A DNA stretch of 64,000 nt from Apteryx mantelli (GCF_036417845.1 NC_089980.1:53566501-53630500), one strand, 5' to 3'; numbered from the stretch's first letter, positions 1 to 13,035 are shown. Numbers and translations: made by a program. The notes: generated from the sequence alone by a model not told the origin.

Positions 1-731
1 GCAGTGAAAAAACAATGCCTACAGCACTTGAAATTGCAGGTGGTTGAAAATTAAATGAAAAAATAATGGCACTGACTTCTCTCATTTATATAATATAAAC
101 CTTTCAACTAAGTCAGATATTTGTGAGGTGAAAACATCTGTGGATGAGCATCAAGTGACAGCAGGGTAGAGAAATCAAATGCACTTAATTGTGTGAAGGG
201 TGGGGAGAGGCCCAAGCATAATCAGCCTGATGGGAGACCTCTGTTCTGTGCACAACCCGCTGACTCTGGCAGAGCTCTGGGTTCAGGTCAAGCTGCACAG
301 ACTTCTCAGTTTCCCAGTAGATTTATTTTTCAGTGTTAGAGAATGAACAATAAAGGTGCTTGCCTTTAGGGGTCATGTTAATTCTCAGCCACAGAAAGTG
401 CATCCAAAGAAAAAATGATCACTAGAAAATGGCTGTTAATAATAAGGCATTAATGAACTAATTGCCCTGTCTGGGTTTTTCTCATGGCCATAAGCTACTC
501 TGATCAATTCTGTTGTGAATTGCTTATTTGGTGCACTGAAAGGAAAAGGTAATTTTGAATGAATCCCATAAATGTATGCCAAATGCTCCTGCTGCTTAAC
601 CTGAGCAGACGTTATGGGCAGTGAGGAAGGAAGCTCTAGGCACACATTCTGAACAATACTCAGAACTGTTGAAATAGAGATGTTTTTGCCTGGCATCTTG
701 CAAATAATATACACAATGTAGGGAAAGCATT

Positions 732-765
732 TTGTGTGTGTGCGCATGTGTGTGTGCGCGTGTGC
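732..765. repeat. GT/GC alternating purine-pyrimidine tract
   Basis: Imperfect (TG)n with CG/CA interruptions (TGTGTGTGTGCGCATGTG and on). It lies in a NID1 intron, about 210 bp before the exon at 976. It is an ordinary microsatellite. Confidence 0.8.
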
Positions 766-975
766 TTCTTTCTTTGTTTTTTAATGGGGGTTATAACATT
801 TGATACATCTTTACTATACTTCTCTTCTGTATTCAAGTGCAATATGGTTCTTCTTATGGCTTTAACTACTTTGTTTTTGGTTTTGTTATTTTTGTTTCCT
901 TAGAGTTTTCCTTAAATTAAGAAAATCATTTGGGATCAATCAGTGTCTTAATTCTTGCCTTTTCTTCCTCTTAAG

Positions 976-1133
976 AAACTTGTATTGGACTGACTGGAAC
1001 AGAGAAGCTCCCAAAATTGAAACCTCCTACATGGATGGCACGAACAGAAGAATTCTTGTTAAAGATGATCTGGGGTTACCAAATGGGCTGACATTTGATA
1101 CTTACTCCTCAATGCTGTGCTGGGTAGATGCAG
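976..1133 (+). CDS. NID1: NID1 exon: YWTD propeller blade
   Basis: The exon follows a pyrimidine-rich acceptor (TTCCTCTTAAG) and ends at GATGCAG|GTAAAG, leaving phase 1. It reads [14 protein letters not shown], then [10 protein letters not shown], then [10 protein letters not shown]. This is the canonical LDL-receptor class B repeat: a YWTD core, a 'DGTNR' turn and an 'LPNGL' strand. In nidogens these repeats form the six-bladed beta-propeller (G3) that binds the laminin gamma-1 chain. The first base completes a codon begun in an exon upstream of the window. Confidence 0.95.
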
Positions 1134-1933
1134 GTAAAGAGATGATGAAATGTATGTTCATAATAATAGAAGACTTAAGTATGTCCAATCCTGAAAAGAT
1201 GGACAGCTAATTAATGTTTATAGTTCTTTGGGCTACATCTTAGACTTCACACTTTGCTCTTTGGCTTTAATAATCACACTTTATTTGTTATTAGCACTGT
1301 AGAATTTGCATGAGGATGTGTGCAAACTGCAAGATTTAAATTCTGACCAGGTATCTTTCTAGGAACGCAACAGGTTTATATCTATGTTTCTTATATGTAG
1401 ATATATTTTTAAATAGTATTTAGCCCTTTGTATAAGAAGTTGTGTTGTCATAGATAAGAGTTTAAGACCAGAAAAATATATCAGCTCATCTTATCTGACC
1501 CTACAGAGTATCTTCTTGTCATTACAAAGTTGCATTTGTCTCTTTTTCTGTTTTCCCTTATCTTGAAATCCCCTACTTAAGGTAAACCTATGGCTGTTTA
1601 TGCTCACTGGGGGCGTTCTCTGGGTGTGTAGTAGGATGCTTGTATCTGTACCAAGAGAGTCAGCTTGTGAGTGATGACCATGGCTATATTGGACATGTGA
1701 GAACCTGTAAGTTAGGTGTGGTGCTGAACAGCATTGTCACACCACAGTACTTTCCCATCCAGTCTTTGGCACGTACTGATATGTGGCATGGGCAAGGCTT
1801 TGGCCAAGTAGGGTACTGGAAGACTTCCAGAAATTTTTACTATGTTCATGTCTGTATGCTTATGCTTATCCTTCATCCCCCATGAGAGCTCTCTTGGTCT
1901 GCTACAAAGACTTAATTGTTTCACTGTACTCAG

Positions 1934-2057
1934 GCACCAAGAGACTGGAATGCATGAACCCTAATCAGCTTGGTCGACGAAAGATTGTTGAAGGAATTCA
2001 GTATCCTTTTAGTGTTACAAGCTATGGGAAGAATTTATACTACACAGACTGGAGAAG
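1934..2057 (+). CDS. NID1: NID1 exon: propeller blade continuing into LYYTDW
   Basis: The acceptor is CTGTACTCAG and the donor is GGAGAAG|GTATGT. The exon takes phase 1 from the previous exon and leaves phase 2. The product contains GTKRLECMNPN, a basic stretch GRRKIVEGIQYPFSV, and LYYTDWRR, which is the YWTD core of the next blade. Phase continuity with both neighbours makes this a secure coding exon of the laminin-binding propeller. Confidence 0.95.
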
Positions 2058-3193
2058 GTATGTTATCTGCTAAAGAAATTATGGAGTGCTTTTATCTGTT
2101 CTTCCCTCTGGCAGAAACTGAAGTAAATACTGTGTTTCTCATTTTTGACCACTCGCGCATTCCTCCTTTTTTTCTTTCCTGGCAATAGCTGATGCAGGGC
2201 GGAGTGGATATGTAGAGTTGACCTATTGATGTTGCCAGTTAACTGGGGGGAGGGGGTATCAACTTGATGGTTCGTCCTCTAAGAAAATGCTTTTAATCCT
2301 GAACATTTTTGGGAAAGGAGTGGGAGTTAACATGTTTGCCTCATGGCTGTACTTACTGTGATGTAGAGGGCAGAAATTAGTCATTTGAGGCTTTCTATCC
2401 TCAGTATTAACTGAATGTTCAACAAGAAATAAGAAAAAGACATTTACACTGTCTTGACAACACTGTCTTTGTTGCAAATGATTTAAAACATCTAGACATT
2501 AGAGTTTATTAGAATTCCCAGAAAAAATTACAGACCATGTATTTTTAAATCGGTATTTTTACTTGAGGTTAATAGTGATATGGGCTGTATCTGCAAACCT
2601 GTTACACAAATTATTCCATCAATTGCAGCAGGAAGAACTATTAGTAAGTGTAAGAATTTCCAAGCTAGAATGTAATAAATAGCTCTGAAATACTGTTCTA
2701 GAATAGTCTTGTATAAATGGGAAACAGTGTTACAGTTCTGTCAGTTGACCGCACTTTCGTTCCTAGAAAGAAATGACTGCTTTTGAATAGCTGTATTCCT
2801 GTCTTCTGGATATCAGGCTCCAGCTGAAATACAACATTGTTCATAATCATTATGCATAATAACTAATATCAGCTATGCCACTGAAAATATTGAAGAGGCA
2901 GAATATGGAGAAGTGTGTCAAAACTACCAACAGTTGTGTTCCTTTAGAGGGATGTAACTCTATGTTGGAAGTGGCTCCCTGCTGCTAGATCTCTTTGCTG
3001 TCTAGAATGAGGGTGGTAATGTGTTTGAGTTGCCCAGGAAAGCTGGGGTCTTGAGGGATTTCTGCTTCTGAAGTCATTGCCTAATCATGAAAAAAAAGCA
3101 GCTCCAGATTCCTTCCCCCCTCCCTTTTTTTTTCTTGCTCCCTGTACTTCCAAGTTCATCTCACTTCTGTATATTCTCTCCTGCATACTGAAG

Positions 3194-3306
3194 GGATGCT
3201 GTTGTAGCTGTGGATCGCTCAATTTCAATAGAAAATGATAACTTCCAGCCTCACAAGCGTTCTCGTCTCTATGGAATCACTACAGCCTTTGCTCAGTGCC
3301 CAGGAG
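3194..3306 (+). CDS. NID1: NID1 exon: last propeller blade
   Basis: The acceptor is TCTCTCCTGCATACTGAAG and the donor is CCAGGAG|GTAATC. The exon completes the split Arg codon and reads RDAVVAVDRS, then SRLYGITTAFAQCPGG. 'RLYGITTA..QCP' is the closing strand of the nidogen propeller and leads straight into the terminal EGF module. The order and spacing match NID1. Confidence 0.95.
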
Positions 3307-4800
3307 GTAATCCAGATGTTCCTCAAGTTTCTCCAGCTGTGCAACACCTCAGCATGTAAATGACTTTATCGGCAGCTCCCGTTGGGGGCCTGCTGACCAG
3401 TCTAGGTAGTTAGTGAAGAACTGGTTATTGCTTAGATTTCTGTTTGCTGAGAAATTAAAAACCACTTAAAATTTGTTCCATAAAAGCAGTTGTAGTTGCC
3501 ATGTGGAACCAGAATGGGGAGGGGAAAAGGGGCCTGTTTTGTCCTTTATGGAAAGATCAAGATGAGGATTATGAACAAGACGAAGATCTGATATAGCAAA
3601 AGCTGTTATGTTGCCATCATCTAAACTGAATGCTATATTCATGGCTAGGGCCTTTTATTTACTTATTCTTAACTTAAAACTATAGAAACATCATGGTCTT
3701 CCAGATGTCCTTAATGGGATCCAGTGTTTTAAAAAAGGAATGTTCAGAAAACAGCAGGTGGTAGGGTGGGTGGACTGATCCTTCTGCTCTGTGAATGTTA
3801 AGATTCTCAGATGTATTATTGAAAAGCCTCGTTTGAAGCTTAGAAGAGAGGAAGTTGATAGTCTTGAAATAACAGTTTGTTCTTTGGGGAGCAATACCAC
3901 TGCTCAGTTATGTTGTTTTTAGCAAATTGCATTTAGAAGAGTTTGCGTTTTTATTATTACAATGCTGCTAGAGTTGTAGTGGTTCTGGTCTTTTACTTCA
4001 GACCAAAAAAACCCCCCTAAGATAACTTGTGTTCAAATTGTATATGTTTTTTATTATACATATTGAATAATTTAAGTGCATGTTTCATTCAGAGTATAAA
4101 AAGATGCATATGAATATCATACTTAAGAAACCAGTTATTTTGTTACTGCTAGTTAATTCACAGTTCCATTGTGGTAGGCACTGTATGAGTATAACAAAAC
4201 AACATTGTGTGCTTTGAGTAAATGCTTATGTTTATATTATTCAGAACCTTGGCATCATTTCTCTCTCATCATATGCCTGTTAAGTGTTTCTTTCTCTCTG
4301 ACTGATTTCCTGTCACCTTCTTTCCATGACACTGTCTTCTTTTTCATTTTATTCCTCAACATCAGTGTTCTCCCCTGCCCCTAGTTTTTTTGTTTAAATG
4401 GATCATTCCTCTGTGTTTTTGTAGTGGCTGCTATCCAGGGGTGATATCCTGTACAATTTTGGACTTGGTCCTCTTCTGTTTCACTTCTATATTTCTTCAC
4501 TCACTATCTCTTCATTCTAATGTGTGTGTGACCACTCAGCCAGTTTATAAAGCGCGTTTCAGAAACAGCCCAGTTTCTTCATTTTGCTTCTCCTGCTCTG
4601 TCACAGATATCTGGATCTTTGAGGTAAATATCTGAAGCTGACACAAAGGATATGGTGACTCCCATCTCCCCAGAGTTTCACTCTGAACCTCAGTGTGGCT
4701 TGTCTTTCTAGTGTAGTCATGAAATCTGTACTTTTGGGGAATGTGTTTAGTGGTTTTATTCTTGTTTTTCTTTAACATTTTCATCTCTGTTCTTTTTCAG

Positions 4801-4922
4801 GACATAACTACTGTACGGTGAATAATGGTGGTTGTACTCACCTTTGCCTGGCTACCCCAGGAGGCCGTTCTTGCCGCTGCCCTGACAACACAGTTGGAGT
4901 GGATTGTATAGAAAGAAACTGA
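4801..4922 (+). CDS. NID1: NID1 terminal exon: C-terminal EGF-like module and stop
   Basis: After a strong acceptor (CTGTTCTTTTTCAG) the exon completes a Gly codon and reads [20 protein letters not shown], then a six-residue linker with CRC, then VGVDCIERN and TGA at 4920-4922. Six cysteines in the spacing C-x5-C-x3-C-x8-C-x-C-x8-C mark an EGF-like fold. This module closes the nidogen-1 chain and packs next to the propeller. It is close to the human protein and I see no break. Confidence 0.96.
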
Positions 4923-6600
4923 GCATTAAAACAAGCTAGAGCAGCAGGCTCCTTTTGGAAATGCACTGTAAATATTTCACTCCTGTCAGCACAATCAGAC
5001 CCTAAAGATAGATAAGTGCTCCATGCTGCCGACAGCAGGCCACAGCAGACACCTGCAGCCACACACACTAGCAATAACCATTTTGTACCAGTTAGGCAAG
5101 ACTGGGCTGCCCAGGTTGGGTCCAGCTGCTTCTTGTTCCTTGTGATACTGTCTTCTTGCTTTTAAAGATGATTGTGGGGGCCTAGTTGCACCTGTGCTGG
5201 GCTAGGAGTTAGTGTCTCTTGTCAAAATTAAAGTACAGAATAGAGAGGGTATGATGTGACTCAATCCTGAGACAGGGCTGTACCTTGGAGCATGCAGCAG
5301 TTCATCTGCGTAGTGACATGCTTAATCCGGCACAAGTGCAGCTGGGCCACAGCTTTAGCTGAGAAGCAAGCATGGGGTCCCAAGGATGAATAGATGTGGT
5401 TGAGAACACCTAGTAATAACACACATCTAACGCCTAACTGCATTCCTTCCACTGCCAGCATCCTTTCATTTTCAAAAATTGAATCTTGCCTTCTGCTACA
5501 GAAATGCCTTATCCATTTGCTGACAGGGTAGTTATTACCCTGCCTGTTTTTAACATTTTCACTGGTTTTCAAGAGATTTATTTTTCATCTGGCTGATGTG
5601 GGTTCCGGAGTAGTTTCCTAAAATCCACAGAACAGGTTTTAGATATGGATCTCAATTGTTAATTGTTCATCAAAGAATGGGTGTTGATTCATTTGAATAT
5701 CTTTGTTTTTTAAAGAGACAGTCACATTTGTTTGTTTCCCGAGGATTTTTTAATAATGTTTCTATGTTTGATCCTATATCATAAACCTGAAAGTGATCTT
5801 TGAATCTCATCCTAGCCGTCTTTCTTTTTTAGCAAACTTGACATGCCTTTTCACAGACCATGAGAAACCATGGCAGTTAAAAACCTGATTTTCAGAAAGG
5901 TCACCTGTGTCTTAGGGCTTTAGAAAATAAGTGATGGTGATGCTCCATTCATGTGCCAGTGTTCAGTAACAGCAAAAAGCTATACTGGAAATCAAAGCGA
6001 AGGTGAAATGTTTTTGTTATCACCACTGAGTTTGGAGTGGGGAGGGAAAATGAAAATGCACATTCTAATGTCAAAGCAACAGTACGTATCTGGGAGTGAA
6101 GTTTAGCTTCCACACTGTGTGTTGGGAGGGCAGCTTACCTGCAACAACAGACCAAAACAGGGCTTGGGAGCCTTCTGTCAGAACACTACCCTTCACAGCC
6201 TGATGATCTGAGCAGTAAGCTATTAACATCCCCATTTCCCCACTTCCTCTTCAAACACTACAGTCTCTGGGCAATTCTTTTCCAGGTCTTAACAGTTTAA
6301 ACAGAGACAATTCTAAGTCTTAACTATGTGACATCTTCCTCTTTAATTATATATTTATCATAAAAGTAACAAACTATATAAAACATTTTAAAATTCTTTT
6401 GTATAACTTTTTATAACTGTTAATTCATTTTACTCATACACTTAATCAGGTATGTCTTACTGTAAATATCAAAAATGCATTGCAATGAAGGTGCTCGATA
6501 ACTCTTTCTCCAGAATTATTTGCATATCTGGTGAAATATTAAAGTTTACACTCTGTACAGGTATCTACAATACAGCAATAAAGATTTTTGTTTTTTTAAT
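4923..6600 (+). other. NID1: NID1 3' untranslated region
   Basis: This stretch follows the NID1 stop codon and has no coding frame of note. It runs to the first well-placed AATAAA at 6577-6582, giving a 3'UTR of about 1.7 kb, consistent with the long 3'UTR of mammalian NID1. The segment around 6340-6600 is markedly AU-rich, as is usual near a cleavage site. The exact cleavage position is inferred. Confidence 0.65.
6577..6582 (+). terminator. NID1: Polyadenylation signal AATAAA for NID1
   Basis: A canonical AATAAA lies in an AU-rich context and is followed by a T-rich tract (TTTTTGTTTTTTTAATTTTC), as expected of a downstream element. It is the most plausible end of the NID1 message in this window. 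A weaker AATTAAAG near 5227 could serve a short form. Confidence 0.6.
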
Positions 6601-6610
6601 TTTCTATAAA

Positions 6611-8029
6611 AAAAAAGTGTGCCTGCAGAAGAAGGAAGTGATACGTGGTGTCTCAGTTTCCTGTACAGTTCTGGTTTTCAGCTAACTCTCACAGCCAGTG
6701 ATGATACTTCTGTTCTAAGATACAGCACTATCGGGAAAAACTGCTGTTTGGTCTTCTGTATTTTCAGTATCCTTCAGTAGGATACTTTTATTTAAAACAA
6801 ATATGTGAGAGTACTTCTTAAAGAATATGTGGCTTCCTCTATTTTGTGACTTGGATGACACAGACTTTTTATTAGTTGTTAACTGCCGTTTAACGTTGTC
6901 AAGTAAACATAATTCAGTTATATGTACTTTAAACTTCTGCATTAGTCCAAATATATGGGGAGCATTAGACTGGGTGGGGAGCAGAATCTGTTACTCTGCT
7001 CAAAGATGCTCTGAGTGCTGAGGTTTTTTTTGATGCCCCACCAGCATCAGCATGCGGCTAGAGCTTAATGATGGGGTTGCTTTGCTGCCTGGCATCACAA
7101 CACTGTGTGGCTGCAGGTTTGCTGTGCTTGCAGGACAATTGCAAGCTACCTGAAGTGTGGCCTGTTGGAGATGGTGATGCTGAGGGTTAAGCTCCTGCAC
7201 CTTTACTGCTACAGTGCATCAGTGCCTCAGTGGGGATAGCAAAAGGCTGTAGGTTAGTACTGAGCAGATGGATTTACTACTACCAAAGTTGACAGCTGGA
7301 GAGCAGCATGCCTGGCAAGTGAACCATGGGGAAGATGAGCAGTGAGACAGCAAGCAGGGCTGCTGGGATCTAAGGGGTTGCGTGGAGTTGCAGGAGATTG
7401 GTGCTGAGCCATGCTGGGGGCTACACAGGGAATTGCAGGTTATCTGCCCTTTAGAGCATTCCTGGGGCTCATTCTTTACTAAATGCTTTTTGTTTTTTTT
7501 TAATTCTGATCCCTTAAAATTGATAATTGCCTGCTTTGTGTTTGAACCAGTACAATATTACTCCTTGTGCATTAAGAAAATTATTGTTTACTAAGCCCAG
7601 GTTAATTTGTGCAAAGCAATGAGCAACTACAAAGATGTCAGAGAAAATACACCTCAGCATACAGAACTTTTAGTGTTAATAAGCGAGTCCTAGAGTTCTG
7701 ACTTAGTCTGTAAAGTAGAGAGAAACAATATTAGTATGAACTGAGTTTCTAGACCGAATGGCTATCCGTTAACTCCAGTATCACATCTGACAGTAGCTAG
7801 CACTAGATTAGAGTACTAGATTAGAGATTAGAAGCTTCAGAAGATCTGTGCCAGCAGTATAGATGTGGCAGACCACCTGGCTCTGAAACAACCTTCAGGG
7901 TTCCAGGCCCTAAAAATGAGAAACTTGTTTAAAGCTGGAACATCAGGTTTTGTTTCTCAGCATATGCTCATTGCTAGCTTCAGCTGTTGTCACTCTGTCA
8001 GGGTGCAGCAAGGACAGGTTGTTCCCTCA
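6611..8029. other. Intergenic DNA, nothing recognised
   Basis: This is AT-rich sequence downstream of NID1. The open frames here are short, and none has a splice context or a recognisable motif. I see no repeat family that I can name. Confidence 0.5.
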
Positions 8030-8535
8030 GGGAAAGGGAGCCAGGTATAGAGCATAGTAACAAGGCCAGCAGGAGCAGTGGTCTCACCAGCAAGGGACCA
8101 GTCCCACAGTACCCAAGTGGGGGGAGCAAGTGAGGGTAGTCAGGTTCAGCCATGAGACCAGATCACCAGGCAAGTCTGAAGTGATGGGGCAGGTTCAAAG
8201 TCAAGCTGGGAAGTCAAGTCAGGGTGAGGATGAGGTCTGGAGACAGTGACCAGAGTCAGACACAGTCCAGTGGTTGCCAGGCAAGTCCATAGTGATGAGG
8301 CAGGTCTGAGGTCAGGGCAAGGAGAAAGTCCATGGGTCAGGGTCTGGATCAGTGGAGTACTTCACCAGGCACAGGCTACAGTGCAGCTCAAGCAGGCCCA
8401 GGGTGAAAGTCTCAGCAGGGAAGGAGGGTTGCTCTCTGAGGCGCCTTTTAGCTTTATTCACACCTCTTATCAACCAGCTGGCCTTGAACAACCAGCTAAG
8501 CTGCTAGTGAAAGGGTAGTGTGCTCCAGGCCCTGA
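8030..8535. repeat. Imperfect purine-rich repeated segment, family unknown
   Basis: A stretch rich in CAGG, AAGTC and TGAGG words stands out from the AT-rich surroundings. Two similar blocks begin with CCAGGCAAGTC: one near 8167 followed by TGAAGTGATGGGGCAGGTTC, and one near 8276 followed by CATAGTGATGAGGCAGGTCT. They are about 107 bases apart. The segment could be a minisatellite-like array or the remains of a transposable element. An open frame of 90 codons across it looks like low-complexity repeat translation, not a gene. Confidence 0.45.
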
Positions 8536-11500
8536 CACTCTACGGATTCATTATTCTGATAAACATCTACCTCCTCTTTGAATCTTGCTAAATCTTTTGG
8601 TCTCTAAAGCATCCTGTGTGTTGAATTCCATATTTTAATCGCAGTCTGGGGGAGGAATCTCATCCTTTGATGAGATTTGGAATTAGCCATTCCAGGGCGT
8701 CTGTCTCAACCTATCCTGTTTTTTCAGTTAAATGTTCAGGAGTGTTTTGAATGAGACATTAAAAATACGAATTTTCTGTTTGCTTTCTTCTAACCCTAGA
8801 GAGTTAATAGAATCTTTCTTTTTTCTTTTTTTTTTTCCTAACACAGGGTTTTCCCATGCTGTCCTGGGTCTAATTCATCTACCCAATCCCTTTCCTGACC
8901 GTTGCTTATTAGTGTCTTGACTATTGCAGTCTTGCTCAGGAGCAACTGAATTTCAGATATATTTTTTACACTGTGCATGGTGTTAAAAATGTGTAATGGA
9001 AAATAATATGCTTTATTTCATTATCAAAATTAATTTATTTCATCATTATAATAGTCTGGAACTGGCAGTCATCTCAGTCTCTGGTGCTGTGGTGTCTGAA
9101 GAAATGATTCAGTGTAACTACAGTTCACTTTGTTTTCACAGAAGCAAAGTAGTAGTTTCTCAAGTTTTGCAGGAAGGGAGAACAATTGGTTCAATGGTTA
9201 AACAAAAGACAAACTATTTCTCAGATTTATTGCAGACGTAAGTTAAATGTTTTGTGAAATGTTTCCACTCAGATCTTCCAGCAAACATAAACATATTTAA
9301 TGATAAGAACATTAGTAAGTTTTGTCAATAATGTCATAAGGAGCAAATGAATTAATTCTATTGAAAATAGTATTGACTTCCTGAGGAATTGATGGGGTGG
9401 TTCAGCAACCTTTCAGTCTGAAGGGTATTTGAAAACTCCTACTTTGACATACTTTTTATCCTCTAGAGAACTCTCTTGTTCTGGTGAAAATCCAATGTGG
9501 CTTGCTGAAACCCGGCATCCTGTCCAGTATTGTTCCAAGCTGGCAAAGTGCTTACTCTGCAATTCTCCAATTGCACAATTTTGTCACAACAGATTAGATT
9601 TTTAATTTCCAGGCATATAATTAAGAATGACAGGTGATTATTAGAGGATAAGAGGATAATGGCCCCTCAATGACAGTTTCACTCTGCATCAGTTTAACCT
9701 ATGGTTAAATGCAATCTATTTTTGTGTAGGATTTCACAGTGTCTTGCTTGTGAGAAGCATCAGGACTGCACTGTAAAATGGAGATCTTTCTTAAAAAATC
9801 AAGTGGGAAATACTTCTGGTTATAGAGAATACAGCTGTGAAAAGCTCCCTACTTGTCCTCTCTGAAGGAGCTAAATACTACCTCCAGAATCCAAGTTCCC
9901 AGCTGGGGCTCTGGCAGCAATTTGTTCAATAAGTGATTGAATCACCCTTGTTTAAATTCTGCTTCACTTGAAATCTGTCCTTTATCTTATTTGTAAGCTT
10001 GGGACAGCGTGTTAGCAAAATGGGTGAAAGATACTCTATTATTTCCTCCAAATGTACCTACTGATGACTCTGAAGCTCTGTTTAACTACCAAAAGGCTCA
10101 GCTGCCTGTGGAATGCAGTGAGCAGTCGCTACTCTTTAGCAAAGCAGTTGGGCTTGCAGTAATATTTAATGCTCTTCTGTGTTGTATTGATATTTTCCTC
10201 AAGAAGGATTCTGAAATTAGTGAGCAAGGACAAACTACTGGTCTCACAAGTAGCCAGAATGGCATATTTCAGCCTTTGGTTTCTTTGTCTTAAGTATTCA
10301 GCACCATCCAGTCTCTGTTTGTGGTGTCGTCGCACACTCTGGGCAAGCACTGTTTCCTCCCCTGATGGGATATCTAGAAGACATATGAAGCATACAGAGG
10401 AACTGTGTAGTACAGGGCCTTCAACATGAGAAAAAAGGCCTGCTGCGCAGATGTTGGTGGGACATACCAATTGGGGGATATGGATCTGCCCCAGTAACTT
10501 GTGCAGCAGCTTTCGGGGTGGTAATGGAAATTCTCCCTAGAGCTGAGCATAGGGTTGTGGAGAAAGGAGAACTGTGGTGCTATGGAAGGCAACTGAAAGG
10601 AAGCAGATTCTGAGGCAGTAGATGCAAATGTGTGTGAAGTTGTGGGGGGGCACAGTTAGCACGATGGTTATAGTACTCGCTGTGCTTTTGTGGTCATCAG
10701 TTAGCTCTCTCCTTCCTATCCTCTTCCCTGCTTTACACAGATAAGAAACCTGAGCAGACAGGCCAGAGGAGAGTCACAGTGCACTCTACCCAGGTCCTTA
10801 CCAGATGGAGGATGTGCTACTAAGCACTGTCTCCCTCACTCCTGATACAGGTGCAGAGCCACTGTTGGTGTTTTGTGACATAGCTGCTCTCCCAAGTTCA
10901 TACTGCCAAAACGGTTTCTAATCCCTACCTGCACCACCTGTTTCAAGACTAGATCTTCTAGCCATGACTTTGCAATGCATATTAACTGTACACCAAATGT
11001 ATAGGGGGCTCTTTAATAACAAACAGTAGCGAAACACTAGTCTGCTAACAAGTTGCTAAACCTATCCAGCAGCTTGAATCCAAAGGTCACTGATGACATG
11101 TCTGTAAGCTTGAGATTGTTTTCCTTGCATTGTGTTATAGTCTGTCTTACTGGTTACTAATCTTTGAGCAGATGTATCTCGTGTTTTTAATTGATTGCAC
11201 TTTGATTAATCATTTATCTGAGAGGCCTGAGGTCCTATCAAACGTATATGTATATGGGGTAGCGGCAAAGCACACGGCTAAACTCATTCTCTTCCAGGCA
11301 GAATATTCTTATAGGCTCTTGGATCCCAACTGACAGCCAAACCATGACACTGATTTCTTCAAAACAGTAAGAAACTGATGTGTTGTAATCAGTTGCTGTG
11401 CTTATATGTCTTGTAACTCAACACTCATGCCACACTGACATTTTTAGCAGACCTTAACTTGCAGAACCAGTAGTTTTTTGTTTTCAGTTGTCTCAGCGTA

Positions 11501-12464
11501 ACTCCTGGTATGTCTGCTAGATCCTGTACTGTGTTGCAACCAACTAATAGGCAGAGCGTAGAGGTTGGTGTGGTCTCCGTAGCAGTTGAATAAAATGTAT
11601 TTGGTCCTGGGACAAAAAGATTTGGCATAGCACATCTTCTCCAGATAGACATGTCTGTGCTCTCTCATGGCAGGAGTAACTTTCAGCAGTGTCAGATGGC
11701 TGAGGTCTTTATGTGCTTTACTCTCTCTGTGACTTATACTTCTCTAACTGATAGATTTTACTGATTAATTTTATAAACTTGGGAGTCTGGAGTTTGTCAG
11801 TAAAGTTGTTTTTTATGTTAACCATAGATTAAGACAGAGAGGAGGAAATTGTTCTCTCAGGGGAACTTATGCCAGAGATTTATGTGCTCCCTGTGAAAAC
11901 TCACAGTCCTCACTGGGTGTTCCCTGAAATCCAAACTTTTCAGATTCAGATTGGCAGTACTTATATTTGCCTGATCAGTCCTTTATTTGTCTGCTAGATT
12001 CAGTCATTTCTCAGATGCAACCATAGGGTCTGAAATGTCTGTAAATTTGCTCTGACACAGTATTTTATTAGTAGTGGAATGAGAAAATTTATCTTCATTT
12101 TTGTTCTCCAATACTGTGACAAATTTATGTTCCTGCAATTGTGCAATTCATGTTTTTTTCATTTTAAGCTTCATTTTTATTTGAATGAAGAATCACAAAG
12201 GGAAAATGAACATGTTCTTGTATAAAAAGCCCTTTAAGACATTGTGTAATGAGCAACAAATGTACAATATTAGATTGCTAATTACTGGCTAGTTAAGGAA
12301 CACGCAATAAGAGATTTATTCACAGATTTTTATCAGGAATATTTTCTCCTACAGCCTCAGCTCTTAGACTCATGACCCCCCAAAACCTCAACTCCTAAAG
12401 GCAAATTAAAAGACCCAACCCACATTATTTTTTTGATATTTGTGTTAAATACATGCTTTCTTAG
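8536..12464. other. Intergenic DNA, nothing recognised
   Basis: No coding exon or named repeat is supported here. There is a short perfect hairpin (AATCTCATC / GATGAGATT, 8656-8677). Otherwise the sequence is AT-rich with T-tracts. The longest frames, near 10.0-10.5 kb on both strands, overlap one another and carry no family signature. Confidence 0.5.
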
Positions 12465-13035
12465 AAAATTCATAGAGATATTCAGGTTGGAAGGCACCTC
12501 TGAGGCATGTCAAGTCCAAAACCCTGCTCACAGCAGGGCCAACTTCAAAGTAAGAGCAGGTTGCTCAGGACCTTGTCCAGTCATCTTCAGAAATCTCCAA
12601 GGATGGAGATCCCACAGCCTCCCTGTGCCACATCCCAGTGCTGAACCTCTTTGGTTGTGAAGAATTTTTTCATTAAGTTCAGTCAGAATTTCCTTAGATG
12701 ATACCAGTGACCTTTACTTCTTGTCCTTTCCCTGTGTGCCTGTGAGAGAGATTTGGCTTTAGGACCCTTCTTTCAGGTAGTGGAAGACAGCAATTCCTTC
12801 ACCCTTTTCTCATATGCCATGTACTCCAGGCCCCTAGTTATCTTAGTGGTTGTCTGCTGCACTTTTTCTAGTTCATGAATGTCATTCTTGCCCTGGGGGC
12901 ACAAAATGGCACAGAAGTACTCCAGCTGTAGCCTCACAAGTGCTGGGCAGAGGAGTGTAATCGCTCCTTGTTCCTGACCAGGGCCTTGACCAAAGCTCTT
13001 CTATTGCTCGCTTGCAATAGTGAATGCAGTTCTTA
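12465..13035 (-). mobile_element. Old CR1 LINE 3' fragment
   Basis: The + strand shows the reverse complement of a CR1 3' end: ATTCAGGTTGGAAGGCACCTCTGAGG, then CAAGTCCAAAACCCTGCTCACAGCAGGGCC, then AAATCTCCAAGGATGGAGATCCCACAGCC. It continues through the 'CCCTGTGCCACATCCCAGTGCTGAACC' type segment. Many substitutions from the family pattern show that it is an old, 5'-truncated copy. CR1 is a non-LTR retrotransposon abundant in birds and reptiles. No intact reverse-transcriptase frame remains. The boundaries are approximate. Confidence 0.85.

Larger units (their letters stand above)
1..6610 (+). other. NID1: NID1 gene locus, 3' part (nidogen-1)
   Basis: This is the 3' end of the gene for nidogen-1, a secreted basement-membrane glycoprotein that links laminin gamma-1 to collagen IV. 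Four exons (976-1133, 1934-2057, 3194-3306, 4801-4922) join with matching phases (1, 2, 1) into one frame. They encode the last YWTD propeller blades and the C-terminal EGF-like module. NID1 rather than NID2 is chosen because the end reads as a six-cysteine EGF unit closing with CIERN, close to the human NID1 end as I know it; NID2 ends without this unit. The introns 1-975, 1134-1933, 2058-3193 and 3307-4800 hold no further exon I can support, only AT-rich unique-looking DNA and a GT/GC-alternating stretch at 732-765. The 5' part of the gene lies outside the window. Confidence 0.93.

Noticed and set aside
976-4922. Calling the first gene NID2
   Set aside because: The terminal EGF-like module closing CIERN and the 'RLYGITTAFAQCP' strand match NID1; NID2 ends after the propeller without such a module.
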